From a bacterium (GTDB taxonomy: Bacteria; Pseudomonadota; Gammaproteobacteria; Pseudomonadales; Moraxellaceae): a stretch of DNA of 64,000 nt. Location: assembly GCA_029945725.1 (NCBI GenBank), contig JAQSDB010000001.1, forward strand, positions 186,001-250,000, given 5' to 3'. The notes below the pieces were generated by a model. It was not told the origin of the DNA, searched no databases, and saw nothing but the letters and a program-made list of their open reading frames with translations. The position numbers were made by a program, and so were the translations under genes. Below are positions 27,429 through 36,274 of this stretch, in pieces. Every line of letters starts with the position of its first letter. Position 1 is the first letter of the stretch.

Positions 27429-28640
27429 ATGCCCCATGTACCTGATGCCCTGTGGTTGCCCCCGGATTTCTGGTTTTTGCTGGCCATGCCTTTGGTGGCC
27501 GCCGTACTGGGTGGTTTAAGCAACTATCTGTCCTGGCACTTGCTGTTTGGCTCCCTGCCGGTGAGTGGCAACTACCGTAACGGCATTCTTTCAGCGCATG
27601 CCAATGTCGTGGCGGGCCGGCTTGGTGATGCCTTGTTGCCGCTGGTGCGACTCTCCGAGTTGTTTCACCTGATGGAGCCGGAAAAAATAGCCGCGCACGT
27701 CAGTGATGCGGTACTTGAGCATCTGGACGACTATGTTGATGCCGTCATGTCGGAAAAGAACGGTGTGCTTTGGGATAATCTCCCGGCGACGGTACGGCGT
27801 CGGGTCTATGCCCGGGTGCGGCGACAGCTGCCTTCGATTCTTGACAACTTTGTCGATGATCTGGCTGAGAATATTGAGCAGTTGATTGATATCAGAAGCC
27901 TGGTGCTTGAGGTACTTGATCATCAGCGCCCGTTGCTGGTGCGGCTGTTTCAGGAGGCTTTACAGGCAGAGGGCCGGTTTCTCCTGCAGGCCGGGGTTCT
28001 GACGGGACTGTTGCTCGGCATTGCCGAGCAATTCATGTGGAGGCATCTGCCGGATCCGCGCATGTTGCCCTTGTTCGCTCTTGCCATTGCGCTGACATGC
28101 CAATGGTTGCCGCGCCAGCTTTTGTTCCGGCCGGTGACTGCCGTGACGCTGGGGGCTTTTGTCTGGCAGGCCCGGGTGCAGCGCCACCGGCTTCGTCTGG
28201 GCCGCCTCCTGGCGTTTCGTCTGGGTGAGGATGTGCTGAGTTTGCGTGGCCTGATGCATGCGTTGTTGTCAGGCTCACGCGCCGGACGTACCCGGGCGAT
28301 GATCAAGCGCCATATGCGGCCGCTGATGGAGGCGGGCATGGTACGGACTTCGCTCCAGCTTCTTCTGGGGGCATCGGCTTATGTTCACATCAAGCAGAGG
28401 GTGGTTGACCGTGCGGTGATTCTGACCATGGATGCGCTGTCCGATGCGGATCTCAATCTCCAGTGCGCCACCCAGATACAAGGTCTTTGTGCCGCTCGTC
28501 TGGAGTCTGCAAGCCCCTTCGAGCTGGCCGGGCTTTTGCGCTCGGTGCTGGAGGAGGGCATGGGGTGGCAGTGGTTGGTGATTGCTACCGTCGGTACCGT
28601 GTTCGGCTTGATCCAGTGGCTGGCGCTGGTCGTGTCCTGA
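27429..28640 (+). CDS. DUF445-like membrane protein
   Basis: About 403 residues. An N-terminal membrane segment (FLLAMPLVAAVLGGLSNYLSWHLLFG) resembles the signature of DUF445 proteins, followed by a long helical soluble part with repeated amphipathic helices (LEHLDDYVDAVMSEKN, ILDNFVDDLAENIEQLID), further hydrophobic segments around residues 195-240 and a C-terminal membrane anchor. The start is uncertain: an in-frame TTG at 27372 would add 19 residues, but a TATACT element at 27389 would place the transcript start after it. Function unknown; it precedes the phasin gene. Confidence 0.65.
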   Translation: MPHVPDALWLPPDFWFLLAMPLVAAVLGGLSNYLSWHLLFGSLPVSGNYRNGILSAHANVVAGRLGDALLPLVRLSELFHLMEPEKIAAHVSDAVLEHLDDYVDAVMSEKNGVLWDNLPATVRRRVYARVRRQLPSILDNFVDDLAENIEQLIDIRSLVLEVLDHQRPLLVRLFQEALQAEGRFLLQAGVLTGLLLGIAEQFMWRHLPDPRMLPLFALAIALTCQWLPRQLLFRPVTAVTLGAFVWQARVQRHRLRLGRLLAFRLGEDVLSLRGLMHALLSGSRAGRTRAMIKRHMRPLMEAGMVRTSLQLLLGASAYVHIKQRVVDRAVILTMDALSDADLNLQCATQIQGLCAARLESASPFELAGLLRSVLEEGMGWQWLVIATVGTVFGLIQWLALVVS

Positions 28641-28721
28641 TTGTAGGACGTGAAAATGGCTCCAGCGGAGAGTGATCGCTAGAATCGACACTAATTAGAA
28701 GCTTCAGGTGAAGGTGGCAAC

Positions 28722-29144
28722 ATGGCGGGTCTTAAAAAGGCAGGGGAGAAGAGCAAGCTCAAACTGGCTCCAGGCAAGGATTTGCGCAAATATACCCAGC
28801 AAATATGGCTGGCCGGTCTGGGGGCTTTTTCCCGTGCCGAAGAGGAGGGCGGCAAGCTTTTCGATAACCTTGTCAGGATTGGTGAGGATCTTGAAAGCAA
28901 GACCCGCGAAATCGCGGATACCGCCGTCGACGAGGTGCGGGGACGCATGCTGGAGAAGGCCAGCGACACCAAGGAACGCGTTGAAAAGGTCTTTGATGAC
29001 CGTATTACCACGGCGCTGACGCGCCTGGGGATTCCTTCGCAGCGTGACATGGACCAGATCAATCAGCGTCTTGAGCTGCTCACCGAGATTATTCAGGAGC
29101 TGCATCAGGAGCTGCGAGTGGACAAAAAGACCTCTGGAAAGTAG
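28722..29144 (+). CDS. Phasin-family (PhaF/PhaI-like) polyhydroxyalkanoate granule protein
   Basis: The 140 residues match the granule-associated protein family: the conserved TQQIWLAGLGAFSRAEEEGG (about 25-45), then a long amphipathic helix (LFDNLVRIGEDLESKTREI...) and a C-terminal helix (INQRLELLTEIIQELHQEL). The Lys-rich N-terminus may interact with DNA or granules as in PhaF. A GAAGGTGG ribosome site precedes the ATG. It implies storage-polymer formation or a stress role; no PHA synthase is in the window. Alternatively it may be a general phasin-like protein unrelated to storage. Confidence 0.85.
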   Translation: MAGLKKAGEKSKLKLAPGKDLRKYTQQIWLAGLGAFSRAEEEGGKLFDNLVRIGEDLESKTREIADTAVDEVRGRMLEKASDTKERVEKVFDDRITTALTRLGIPSQRDMDQINQRLELLTEIIQELHQELRVDKKTSGK

Positions 29145-29251
29145 GCCGGCAGCCGTTGGTGCTTTAAAACTGTGATGCCTGTCGTAAAGCGTGGCGAAAT
29201 CCGGAGTATGGGGTTCTCTCTTGTCTGGGGCGGGTGTACAAAGTTACTAAG

Positions 29252-29266
29252 TGACAAAGTTTGTCA
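29252..29266. promoter_or_regulatory. Perfect 15-base palindrome upstream of the HD-GYP gene
   Basis: TGACAAA-G-TTTGTCA is a perfect 7-1-7 inverted repeat 30 bases before the ATG. An ACAAAGTT copy lies 16 bases upstream (29238-29245 and 29254-29261), in phase over about one and a half helix turns. Reads like a regulator site; the protein is unknown. Confidence 0.5.
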
Positions 29267-29296
29267 GCTTACACGGCGTTAGCCGGGAGCAGCGAC

Positions 29297-30559
29297 ATGG
29301 CCATAGAACAAAAAACAATGCTGGTGGATGAGCTGCAGGTCGGGATGTATGTGGCGAAGCTTGATCGCCCTTGGATTGAGACCCCTTTCCCCCTGCAAGG
29401 CTTTTACCTTAAGGAACTGAGCGATATTGATCAGTTGCGCCGCTATTGCCGCAACGTGACGATTGATGTCCTGCGCAGCCGTGCGCAAATCGATCCGGTC
29501 CACCATGATCTTGGTGCGCCTGCACGCCGTCAGGAGCAGGCAGCTGCCTGCAAGGTGGCCGCGACCGCAACGACCAAAGTCAGGCGCCCCGCCTATCAGA
29601 CGACTATTTCGATGCCGCAGGAAGTGATGGCGTCAAGAGAGCTGCACAAGCAGTTTTCACAGTCGGTACTGGATGTTTATCAGCGGTTGGCAAAAGGCCT
29701 GAGCTTTGATGTCGATGCTACCCGTGAAGTGGCCAGCAAGGTTGTTGAGAGTGTGATCCGCAATCCGGATGCCATGGTCTGGTTGTCGCGTGTGCGGGAC
29801 AAGGACTCCTACAGCTATCATCATGCTTTCCGTTGTGCGATCTGGGGTACGGTACTTGGTCGTCACTTGGGGATTTCCCGGGCGGCGCTTGAGAACCTTG
29901 CGTTTGGCCTCACCATGATGGACGTCGGCAAGGCTCGTTTGCCTGATGGCCTGCTCAACAAGAATGGTTTGCTGACTGCCCATGAGCGCATCGAGTTGCG
30001 TAATCATGTGGGTTACAGCCTGGAAATTCTCTCGGCCATGCCGGGTATTCCTTCCCAGGTCATGCAGATGGTGGCTGAGCATCATGAGCGCTATGACGGC
30101 TCCGGTTATCCCAACAGGATTGCTGGCAAGGCTATCTCCCCTTTGGGCAAGATGGCAGGGCTCGTTGATACCTACGATGCCATGACGTCCGAGCGTCCTT
30201 ATGCGCGGGCTCTGACTTCCGTAGAGGCAGTGTCAAAGCTTTATGACCTGCGTAATACCGAGTTCCAGTCACAGCTGGTTGAAGAGTTTATCCAGGCTAT
30301 CGGTGTTTATCCGACAGGAACGCTCGTGCATATGAGCAATCGCGAAGTCGGTGTGGTGATCGCACAGAATCCGGAGCGTCGTCTCAGGCCCAAGCTTCTG
30401 GTGCTGCTGGATGGGGACAAGAAACCCGTCGCCAGGCCACGTTATGTGGATATGCTGACGGCTACTCATGACAGTGCGGGTGAGCCGTTGCGGATTATTA
30501 CCAGTTTGCTGCCGGGCTCCTTTGGCATTGATCCTGCCAAGGTGCAGTTGGCTGCCTGA
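29297..30559 (+). CDS. DUF3391 + HD-GYP domain protein with altered HD motif
   Basis: Cyclic-di-GMP phosphodiesterase family. From the ATG at 29297 (GGGAG upstream) it has 420 residues: an N-terminal DUF3391 (LVDELQVGMYVAKLDRPWIETPF), a linker, then an HD-GYP domain. Seen there: the first His region YSYHHAF, HVGYSLEIL, the HHERYDGSGYPNRI signature and VDTYDAMTSERPYARA. The catalytic HD motif, normally LLHDIGK, reads TMMDVGK (Met208-Asp209), so one metal-binding His is missing. It may be inactive and bind c-di-GMP or a partner, or have changed metal use. The C-terminus adds about 80 residues after the domain. Confidence 0.88.
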   Translation: MAIEQKTMLVDELQVGMYVAKLDRPWIETPFPLQGFYLKELSDIDQLRRYCRNVTIDVLRSRAQIDPVHHDLGAPARRQEQAAACKVAATATTKVRRPAYQTTISMPQEVMASRELHKQFSQSVLDVYQRLAKGLSFDVDATREVASKVVESVIRNPDAMVWLSRVRDKDSYSYHHAFRCAIWGTVLGRHLGISRAALENLAFGLTMMDVGKARLPDGLLNKNGLLTAHERIELRNHVGYSLEILSAMPGIPSQVMQMVAEHHERYDGSGYPNRIAGKAISPLGKMAGLVDTYDAMTSERPYARALTSVEAVSKLYDLRNTEFQSQLVEEFIQAIGVYPTGTLVHMSNREVGVVIAQNPERRLRPKLLVLLDGDKKPVARPRYVDMLTATHDSAGEPLRIITSLLPGSFGIDPAKVQLAA

Positions 30560-30574
30560 GCGGGCGGTGCTGAT

Positions 30575-30603
30575 AAAAAGGCCGGCTTTATGCCGGCCTT
30601 TTT
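30575..30603. terminator. Terminator after the HD-GYP gene
   Basis: Perfect GGCCGGC/GCCGGCC stem with a 5-base loop, five A before and five T after. Confidence 0.9.
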
Positions 30604-30675
30604 ATTGCTTCCTGCCGCACTATTGCGGCTTTTGCTGTAATTTTGAGCGCTTGGCATGACTCTGCGCTGGCGCCG

Positions 30676-30704
30676 TTGACACGCCCCCGTACCCTCCCTA
30701 GAAT
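30676..30704 (+). promoter_or_regulatory. Promoter of tRNA-Gly (copy 1)
   Basis: TTGACA (30676-30681), 17-base spacer, TAGAAT (30699-30704), followed by a GCGCCC discriminator typical of stringently controlled stable-RNA promoters. The tRNA starts 12 bases later. Confidence 0.85.
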
Positions 30705-30716
30705 GCGCCCACTTTT

Positions 30717-30792
<76 letters not shown>

Positions 30793-30813
30793 GATTATGA
30801 TGGTTAGTCTCTT

Positions 30814-30841
30814 AAAAGGCCGGCGCAAGCCGGCCTTTTTT
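30814..30841. terminator. Terminator after tRNA-Gly copy 1
   Basis: GGCCGGC/GCCGGCC stem, GCAA loop, four A before and six T after, 22 bases past the CCA. Confidence 0.9.
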
Positions 30842-30892
30842 GTTAGCGTGAGTGGGTGCTCCCAGTACTCGCATCAAACAGGCGGATATCCG

Positions 30893-31696
30893 ATGGCTGC
30901 ACAGGCCAGAAGTCCCATTGGTGTTTTCGATTCCGGCATCGGCGGCCTGACCGTGGTGCGGACGCTGATGGAGCGCCTGCCTTTTGAGGACATCATTTAC
31001 TTTGGTGATACGGCTCGCGTGCCCTATGGCGTGAAGTCGCGCGATACCATTCGGGCCTTTACGCGCCAGATCACCGAGTTTTTGCTGGCCCGGGACGTGA
31101 AGCTGCTGATTGTTGCCTGCAATACCATGGCAGCTGTGGCTATTGATGAGGTCAGGGCGTTGTCCACGGTACCCGTGCTGGACGTGATTGATGCCGGTGC
31201 CCGTGCCGCTGTTGAGATCACCCGCAAGGGGGTGGGTGTGATTGGCACGCCGACCACGATTAATTCCAATGCCTATGCCCGCAGCATTCATGCGCTGAAC
31301 CCGGCGGTGCATGTCTACTCGCAGGCCTGCCCGCTCTTTGTGCCGCTGGTGGAGGAGGGGTGGCTGGACAATGAAGTGGCTCGTCTCACGGCTCGTGAGT
31401 ATTTGAAGCCGGTTCTTGAGGAGCAGATTGATACGCTGGTATTGGGCTGTACCCATTATCCCTTGCTGAAGCCGCTGCTGCAGGAAGTAGTCGGCCCCGG
31501 CATACAGCTGGTTGATTCGGCCATTACCGTCGCCGAACAGACGGCAGCAGCACTCGACAGGCTGGGCTTGCACAACCCGCAGCGTGTGGCACCGCATTAT
31601 CAGTACTATGTGACCGATGTACCGTTACGCTTTCAGACCATAGGCAGCCGCTTTCTCGGGCGTGAGCTGACACATCTGGAGCAGGTACGCTGGTAG
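30893..31696 (+). CDS. murI: Glutamate racemase
   Basis: Supplies D-glutamate for peptidoglycan. The 267 residues show IGVFDSGIGGLTVVRTL, YFGDTARVPYG, and the two catalytic Cys in VACNTMA (Cys76) and LGCTHYPLL. A start at 30893 with GGCGGA upstream is chosen; the open frame extends 32 codons further but into the tRNA terminator. It follows tRNA-Gly behind a strong terminator, so needs its own promoter, which I could not fix. Confidence 0.95.
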   Translation: MAAQARSPIGVFDSGIGGLTVVRTLMERLPFEDIIYFGDTARVPYGVKSRDTIRAFTRQITEFLLARDVKLLIVACNTMAAVAIDEVRALSTVPVLDVIDAGARAAVEITRKGVGVIGTPTTINSNAYARSIHALNPAVHVYSQACPLFVPLVEEGWLDNEVARLTAREYLKPVLEEQIDTLVLGCTHYPLLKPLLQEVVGPGIQLVDSAITVAEQTAAALDRLGLHNPQRVAPHYQYYVTDVPLRFQTIGSRFLGRELTHLEQVRW

Positions 31697-31848
31697 TTTC
31701 AAGGCCGCAAGGCTTGGCGTGGCGGGTTGGTCTCGGTTATTGTCAATCCAAGAAAAGTCCATAAACCTTTGGGGTCTGTCCCTGAATCCCGGGTGCTCTG
31801 ACTGCAGGTGTCAGGGTGCCAGGCTGGCTGTTTTAAGATGGGGCTGCA

Positions 31849-32883
31849 GTGAGCGAAAAGCGTTATCAGGTTTTTGTCAGTTCGACTTATGCCGACCTTC
31901 AGGAAGAGCGTGCCGTGTTGACACAGGTGCTGCCGACGCTTGGCTGCCTGCCGTGCGGGCTCGAGTCGAATCCCGTGGAAACTGCCAGCGCCTGGACCTC
32001 CATCAAGAAGCTGATTGACGAGTCTGATTACTACATCCTTCTGAGTGGCAGCCGTTACGGTACGCTCTCCCCCTCGGGTGTCAGCTACACGCATATGGAA
32101 TACGTGTATGCCGCGACCAAGCAAAAGCCCATTCTGGTGCTGATGCATGAGGCGCCAGAAACCCGTCCAGTCGAGCTTCAGGAGAAAACACCGGAAGGCC
32201 GGCGCCAGCTCAATGATTTCCGGCAATTGCTGCAAAAAGGTTTTGTGGCGCGCTGGAGCGATACCCGTGATCTTGATACCGCCGTGCGCCAGTATCTGCC
32301 CCAGCTTATCAGGGCGCGCGCCATGCCAGGCTGGGTACGAGCCAACGGCGTCAGCAACCCTGAACTGACTCGTGAAATTGAAACGCTCAAGCTGCGGCTG
32401 CAAGGGTTGGAGCAGGAGCGCGAGCAGTGGCTGAACCAGCAGGCCGCCAGTCTGGGACCCTTGTCGATGGGCCAGGATGACTTCGAGATCATGTATCGCT
32501 GCAAGGCTTATGCGGCGGGTAATTGCGAAGATGTGCCTGTGCGTTCATCGTTGAGCTGGAACGCGATCTTCATGAGCTTTGCGCCTTATCTGAGTCAGCC
32601 TCAGCATGAAGACTTAATGGCGGCAAAAATTGCCGAACGCGTGCAGGAAACCGCACTCAAGGACGTACAGACGCATCGTCCGAAGACACATGCCGTCACC
32701 GACATTGTGCTTGCTCCCCTTGGCTTCAATACCATCAAGATACAGTTCCGTACGCTGGGACTGATCCGTCGTGCGCCACGCCCGGACGACAATCGCACCT
32801 GGTGGCAGTTGACCGCCGCCGGCGAGCAGCATCTGGCCGCACTAATGACGGTGCGACGGACTACAGCGGCTCGCCCCGCATGA
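31849..32883 (+). CDS. DUF4062 protein with C-terminal winged-helix-like region
   Basis: The 344 residues begin with the DUF4062 domain (KRYQVFVSSTYADLQEERAV, about 3-110; DYYILLSGSRYGTL; SYTHMEYVYA), a TIR-like fold often in stress or defence proteins. A coiled coil follows (LTREIETLKLRLQGLEQEREQ, about 171-192). The last third ends with a strand-helix unit (KIQFRTLGLIRRA... WWQLTAAGEQHLAALM) that looks like a winged helix. GTG start at 31849; a GGGG run upstream is the only ribosome-site candidate. It is a lone gene between murI and the glycerolipid cluster. Its role is unknown. Confidence 0.82.
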   Translation: MSEKRYQVFVSSTYADLQEERAVLTQVLPTLGCLPCGLESNPVETASAWTSIKKLIDESDYYILLSGSRYGTLSPSGVSYTHMEYVYAATKQKPILVLMHEAPETRPVELQEKTPEGRRQLNDFRQLLQKGFVARWSDTRDLDTAVRQYLPQLIRARAMPGWVRANGVSNPELTREIETLKLRLQGLEQEREQWLNQQAASLGPLSMGQDDFEIMYRCKAYAAGNCEDVPVRSSLSWNAIFMSFAPYLSQPQHEDLMAAKIAERVQETALKDVQTHRPKTHAVTDIVLAPLGFNTIKIQFRTLGLIRRAPRPDDNRTWWQLTAAGEQHLAALMTVRRTTAARPA

Positions 32884-33029
32884 ACCTCGCTGGTTTTTGC
32901 CTGTCCTGAGCGGCTGTCTGGCCAGTTCACCGATGCACCTGTCTTTTTTTGTGATGCAGCCGTCGCGCTGTGTCATCGTGTCTGCCACTTTCCCTGCTAG
33001 CCTATGCGCCTGAACAGACGAGGTGTGTC

Positions 33030-34649
33030 ATGCGGAAATGGAACGGCTGGGGGGATGAGTCTACGGACTTCCCTGCGAACCCTGGCGTGCAGTCTTTTTT
33101 AAAGCAGGTTATGGGCGAGTCGCGCCCCTTGCCGGATGCCACTTATGAATCGGTGCTGGCATCTGTTCCGGTTTCACGCCTGCCGGCCCATCCCCTTGTC
33201 AGTACCCGTGCCGATATCCGGCTTTTGCATGCGCGTGGCCAGAGCTTGCCGGACTGGCTCGCCCTGCGTTCGGGGGCAATCGGTCTTTTTCCGGACGGGG
33301 TTGCCGAGCCTGAGTCAGGTGCAGACGTTCGCACCTTGCTGGATTTTGCCCATACCCATGATCTGGTGGTTATTCCCTACGGTGGCGGCACCTCGGTGGC
33401 TGGACACATCACCCCGCTGGCCGACCGCCGTCCGGTACTGACACTGTCGCTGGCGAAAATGAACAAGCTGCTGGCGCTGGATGTCGAGTCACAAATTGCC
33501 ACGATAGGTGCGGGTGCCAATGGCCCCCAGGTTGAGGCACTGCTTAACGCGGAAGGTTACACGCTCGGCCATTTCCCGCAGTCCTTTGAGCTTTCCACAC
33601 TGGGTGGCTGGGTAGTGACGCGCTCCAGTGGCCAGCAGTCCATGCGCTATGGTCGCATCGAACAGATTTTTGCCGGCGGCACGCTGGAGACCTTGCAAGG
33701 CACACTGGATATTCCCACTTTCCCGGCCTCCAGTGCCGGCCCTGACCTGCGCGAAATCGTGTTGGGTTCTGAAGGCCGTATTGGTGTGCTCACGGAAGTG
33801 AAAGTACGCATTACCCGCTTGCCGGAGCATGAAGAGTTTCATGTGTTTTTTATGCCGGGCTGGGATGCCGCCAGCTCTGCCATTCGCGAGCTGGCACAAC
33901 GCAAGCTGCCGTTTTCCATGCTGCGTCTCAGCAATGCCGAAGAAACGCGTACGCAATTGATTCTTGCCGGTCACGCAAAATCACTGGCGCTGCTGGACCG
34001 CATGTTGCGTATACGTGGTGCCGGTGATGGCCGCTGCATGATGACGGTCGGCCTCACGGGTTCAAAAGCGACGGTGAAGTTTGCCTTGCGCGAACTGAAA
34101 AAAGCGATCAAGCCCTACGGTGCCGTGGGCACCGGGCAATTGCTTGGCCGGAAGTGGGCCGCGAATCGTTTCAAGGCACCGTATTTGCGCGAATCGTTAT
34201 GGCAGCTTGGTTACGCTATAGACACGCTGGAAACGGCGGTGGACTGGCCGAAGGTAACGCCGACCATCAATGCGATAGAGGCGGCCTTGCGTGAAGGCCT
34301 GCAGGCTGAGGGTGAAAAGGTGCTGGTTTTTACCCATCTCTCGCATCTTTATGCCCAGGGCTCCAGTATTTATACGACCTATGCCTATCGTGCCGGCCCT
34401 GACTACGCGCGAACGCTGGCGCACTGGGAAAAGCTGAAGCGTGCTGCTTCGGACGTGATTGTCCGCATGGGCGGCACGATCAGTCACCAGCATGGCGTCG
34501 GTCGTGACCACGCGCCGTATCTGCCGGCTGAGAAAGGCGAGCTGGGCATGAGCGCCTTGCGTGCGCTGTGCCACCATTTTGATCCGGATGGCCGTCTCAA
34601 TCCGGGCAAGCTTTTGCTGGAACCTGTGCAAGACAAGGAAAATCATTGA
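33030..34649 (+). CDS. Alkyldihydroxyacetonephosphate-synthase-like FAD-binding oxidase
   Basis: VAO/PCMH-type flavoprotein of 539 residues. FAD-binding PP-loop VIPYGGGTSVAGHIT (about 130-145), the second FAD region STLGGWVVTRSSGQQSMRYG, and the C-terminal HFDPDGRLNPGKLLL are present. The ADPS family makes the ether bond of alkyl lipids in eukaryotes and some bacteria; related bacterial forms oxidise other 2-hydroxy acids. The ATG at 33030 has GAGGTG upstream. It shares one base with the G3P dehydrogenase start and leads a three-gene cluster, so substrates are likely glycerol-phosphate derivatives (inference). Confidence 0.85.
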   Translation: MRKWNGWGDESTDFPANPGVQSFLKQVMGESRPLPDATYESVLASVPVSRLPAHPLVSTRADIRLLHARGQSLPDWLALRSGAIGLFPDGVAEPESGADVRTLLDFAHTHDLVVIPYGGGTSVAGHITPLADRRPVLTLSLAKMNKLLALDVESQIATIGAGANGPQVEALLNAEGYTLGHFPQSFELSTLGGWVVTRSSGQQSMRYGRIEQIFAGGTLETLQGTLDIPTFPASSAGPDLREIVLGSEGRIGVLTEVKVRITRLPEHEEFHVFFMPGWDAASSAIRELAQRKLPFSMLRLSNAEETRTQLILAGHAKSLALLDRMLRIRGAGDGRCMMTVGLTGSKATVKFALRELKKAIKPYGAVGTGQLLGRKWAANRFKAPYLRESLWQLGYAIDTLETAVDWPKVTPTINAIEAALREGLQAEGEKVLVFTHLSHLYAQGSSIYTTYAYRAGPDYARTLAHWEKLKRAASDVIVRMGGTISHQHGVGRDHAPYLPAEKGELGMSALRALCHHFDPDGRLNPGKLLLEPVQDKENH

Positions 34650-36223
34650 TGAAGCGTGAACACCAGTCGCGTGCGCAGGCGTGGAGCCGCATCACGCAGG
34701 AAAACTGGGATCTGATCGTGATTGGCGGTGGCATTACCGGTGCCGGTGTTGCCCGCGAGGCCGTTCGCAAGGGGTTGAAAACACTATTGGTGGAGCAGCG
34801 TGACTATGCCTGGGGTACGTCCAGCCGCTCTTCGAAAATGGTGCATGGCGGCCTGCGTTATATTGCCCAGGGTGATATCAGGCTCACCTGGCACTCACTG
34901 ACCGAGCGCGAGCGTCTGCTGATCGAGGCGCCGGGACTGGTGTCGCGCATGGGCTACTGGTTTGTGCACTATCAGCATGTTTTCCCCGGCCGGATTGTCT
35001 TCGGTATTCTGCTCACGCTCTACGACATTCTCGCTGGTGTGCGTGATCATCGTTATTTCCCCGGGGCCGCTTTTCTCAAGCATATGCCGGGTTATCGTGC
35101 CAGGGATCTGAAAGGTGCTTCCCGCTATACCGATGCACTGGTGGACGACTCACGTCTGGTGATGCGCGTGCTGGACGAAGCGCAGGCGGATGGTGCCCTG
35201 GCGCTGAATTACGTGAAGGTGGAATCCCTGCTGATGGAAGAGGGCAGGGTGGCTGGCGTCAATCTGCACGATGAAGTTGCGGATGCTGCCGCCGCGGTGC
35301 GTGCGACGGTGGTGGTGAATGCGACTGGTGCGTGGGCGGATCGACTGCGCGAGAAACTCGCTGGCGAGAAAAAAGTACGTCCGCAGCGTGGCAGCCATAT
35401 TGTGCTGGCGCCGGGACGTCTGCCGATTTCCGAAGCCGTCATTTTCATGCATGCAGAAGACGGCCGCCCCCTGTTTATTTACCCGTGGGAAGGTCGAACC
35501 ATCGTCGGTACTACCGATATTGATCATCAAGATGATCTGGATGTCGAAGCAGCCATTACCCGGCGCGAGTTTGATTACCTGCTGAGCGGCGTCAATACAC
35601 AGTTCCCGGCTGAGAAAATTACACGAGACGATATTATTTCCAGCTGGAGTGGCGTGCGTCCCATCGTCGCTTCCGGTGGTGGCGTCAATCCTTCTGCCGA
35701 ACGCCGCGATCACAGCGTCTGGGATAATTCAGGCCTGATTACGGTTACCGGCGGCAAGCTCACTACGTTCCGCCTGATTGCGCTGGATGTTTTAAAAGCC
35801 GCGGAAAAATATTTCCCCGGTCTTGATGCCGGCGATAAAAAGGGACGTGTTTTTCGCGCCGTCGACATTATCAAGACCACCTACCCAACAGCTGATTTGC
35901 AGCGCCTGAAAGGCCGTTTCGGTTTTCATGTGGCGCAGTTCCTGGGTGAGGCGGACAGCGCCGAACTGAGCGCCATTGCCGAGGTGAAAACCCTGTGGGC
36001 TGAGTTGCGCTGGGCCGCACGTTATGAGCAGGTCGAGCATCTGGATGACCTTTTGCTGCGTCGCACACGTCTTGGCTTGCTCTTGCCCGAAGGGGGTCTG
36101 CAGCAGCTGCCGGGCATTCGTCCGGTCTGCCAGCAAGAACTGGGATGGAGTGATGCCCGCTGGGAAGAAGAGGTAGTGCGTTACCGTGATATCTGGCAGC
36201 GCCATTACAGTCTGCCTGCCTGA
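34649..36223 (+). CDS. FAD-dependent glycerol-3-phosphate dehydrogenase (GlpD/GlpA family)
   Basis: Oxidises sn-glycerol 3-phosphate to dihydroxyacetone phosphate, membrane-associated and feeding quinone. The 524 residues show the FAD motif LIVIGGGITGAGVAREAVRKG, TSSRSSKMVHGGLRYIAQGD, the TTDIDH segment, SGVRPIVASGG and the TVTGGKLTTFR block of this family. The ATG at 34649 overlaps the previous stop by one base. It differs from stand-alone GlpD in being fixed between an ADPS-like oxidase and an FGGY kinase, so it may be dedicated to that pathway. Confidence 0.9.
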   Translation: MKREHQSRAQAWSRITQENWDLIVIGGGITGAGVAREAVRKGLKTLLVEQRDYAWGTSSRSSKMVHGGLRYIAQGDIRLTWHSLTERERLLIEAPGLVSRMGYWFVHYQHVFPGRIVFGILLTLYDILAGVRDHRYFPGAAFLKHMPGYRARDLKGASRYTDALVDDSRLVMRVLDEAQADGALALNYVKVESLLMEEGRVAGVNLHDEVADAAAAVRATVVVNATGAWADRLREKLAGEKKVRPQRGSHIVLAPGRLPISEAVIFMHAEDGRPLFIYPWEGRTIVGTTDIDHQDDLDVEAAITRREFDYLLSGVNTQFPAEKITRDDIISSWSGVRPIVASGGGVNPSAERRDHSVWDNSGLITVTGGKLTTFRLIALDVLKAAEKYFPGLDAGDKKGRVFRAVDIIKTTYPTADLQRLKGRFGFHVAQFLGEADSAELSAIAEVKTLWAELRWAARYEQVEHLDDLLLRRTRLGLLLPEGGLQQLPGIRPVCQQELGWSDARWEEEVVRYRDIWQRHYSLPA

Positions 36224-36274
36224 ACCGGCATCCAGAAGCCTGCCGGAAAAACAACAGGAACGGGTGAGTGTGCG

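Noticed and set aside
31697-31848. Possible mobile-element scar before the DUF4062 gene
   Set aside because: No inverted repeats, target duplications or integrase remnants could be seen.
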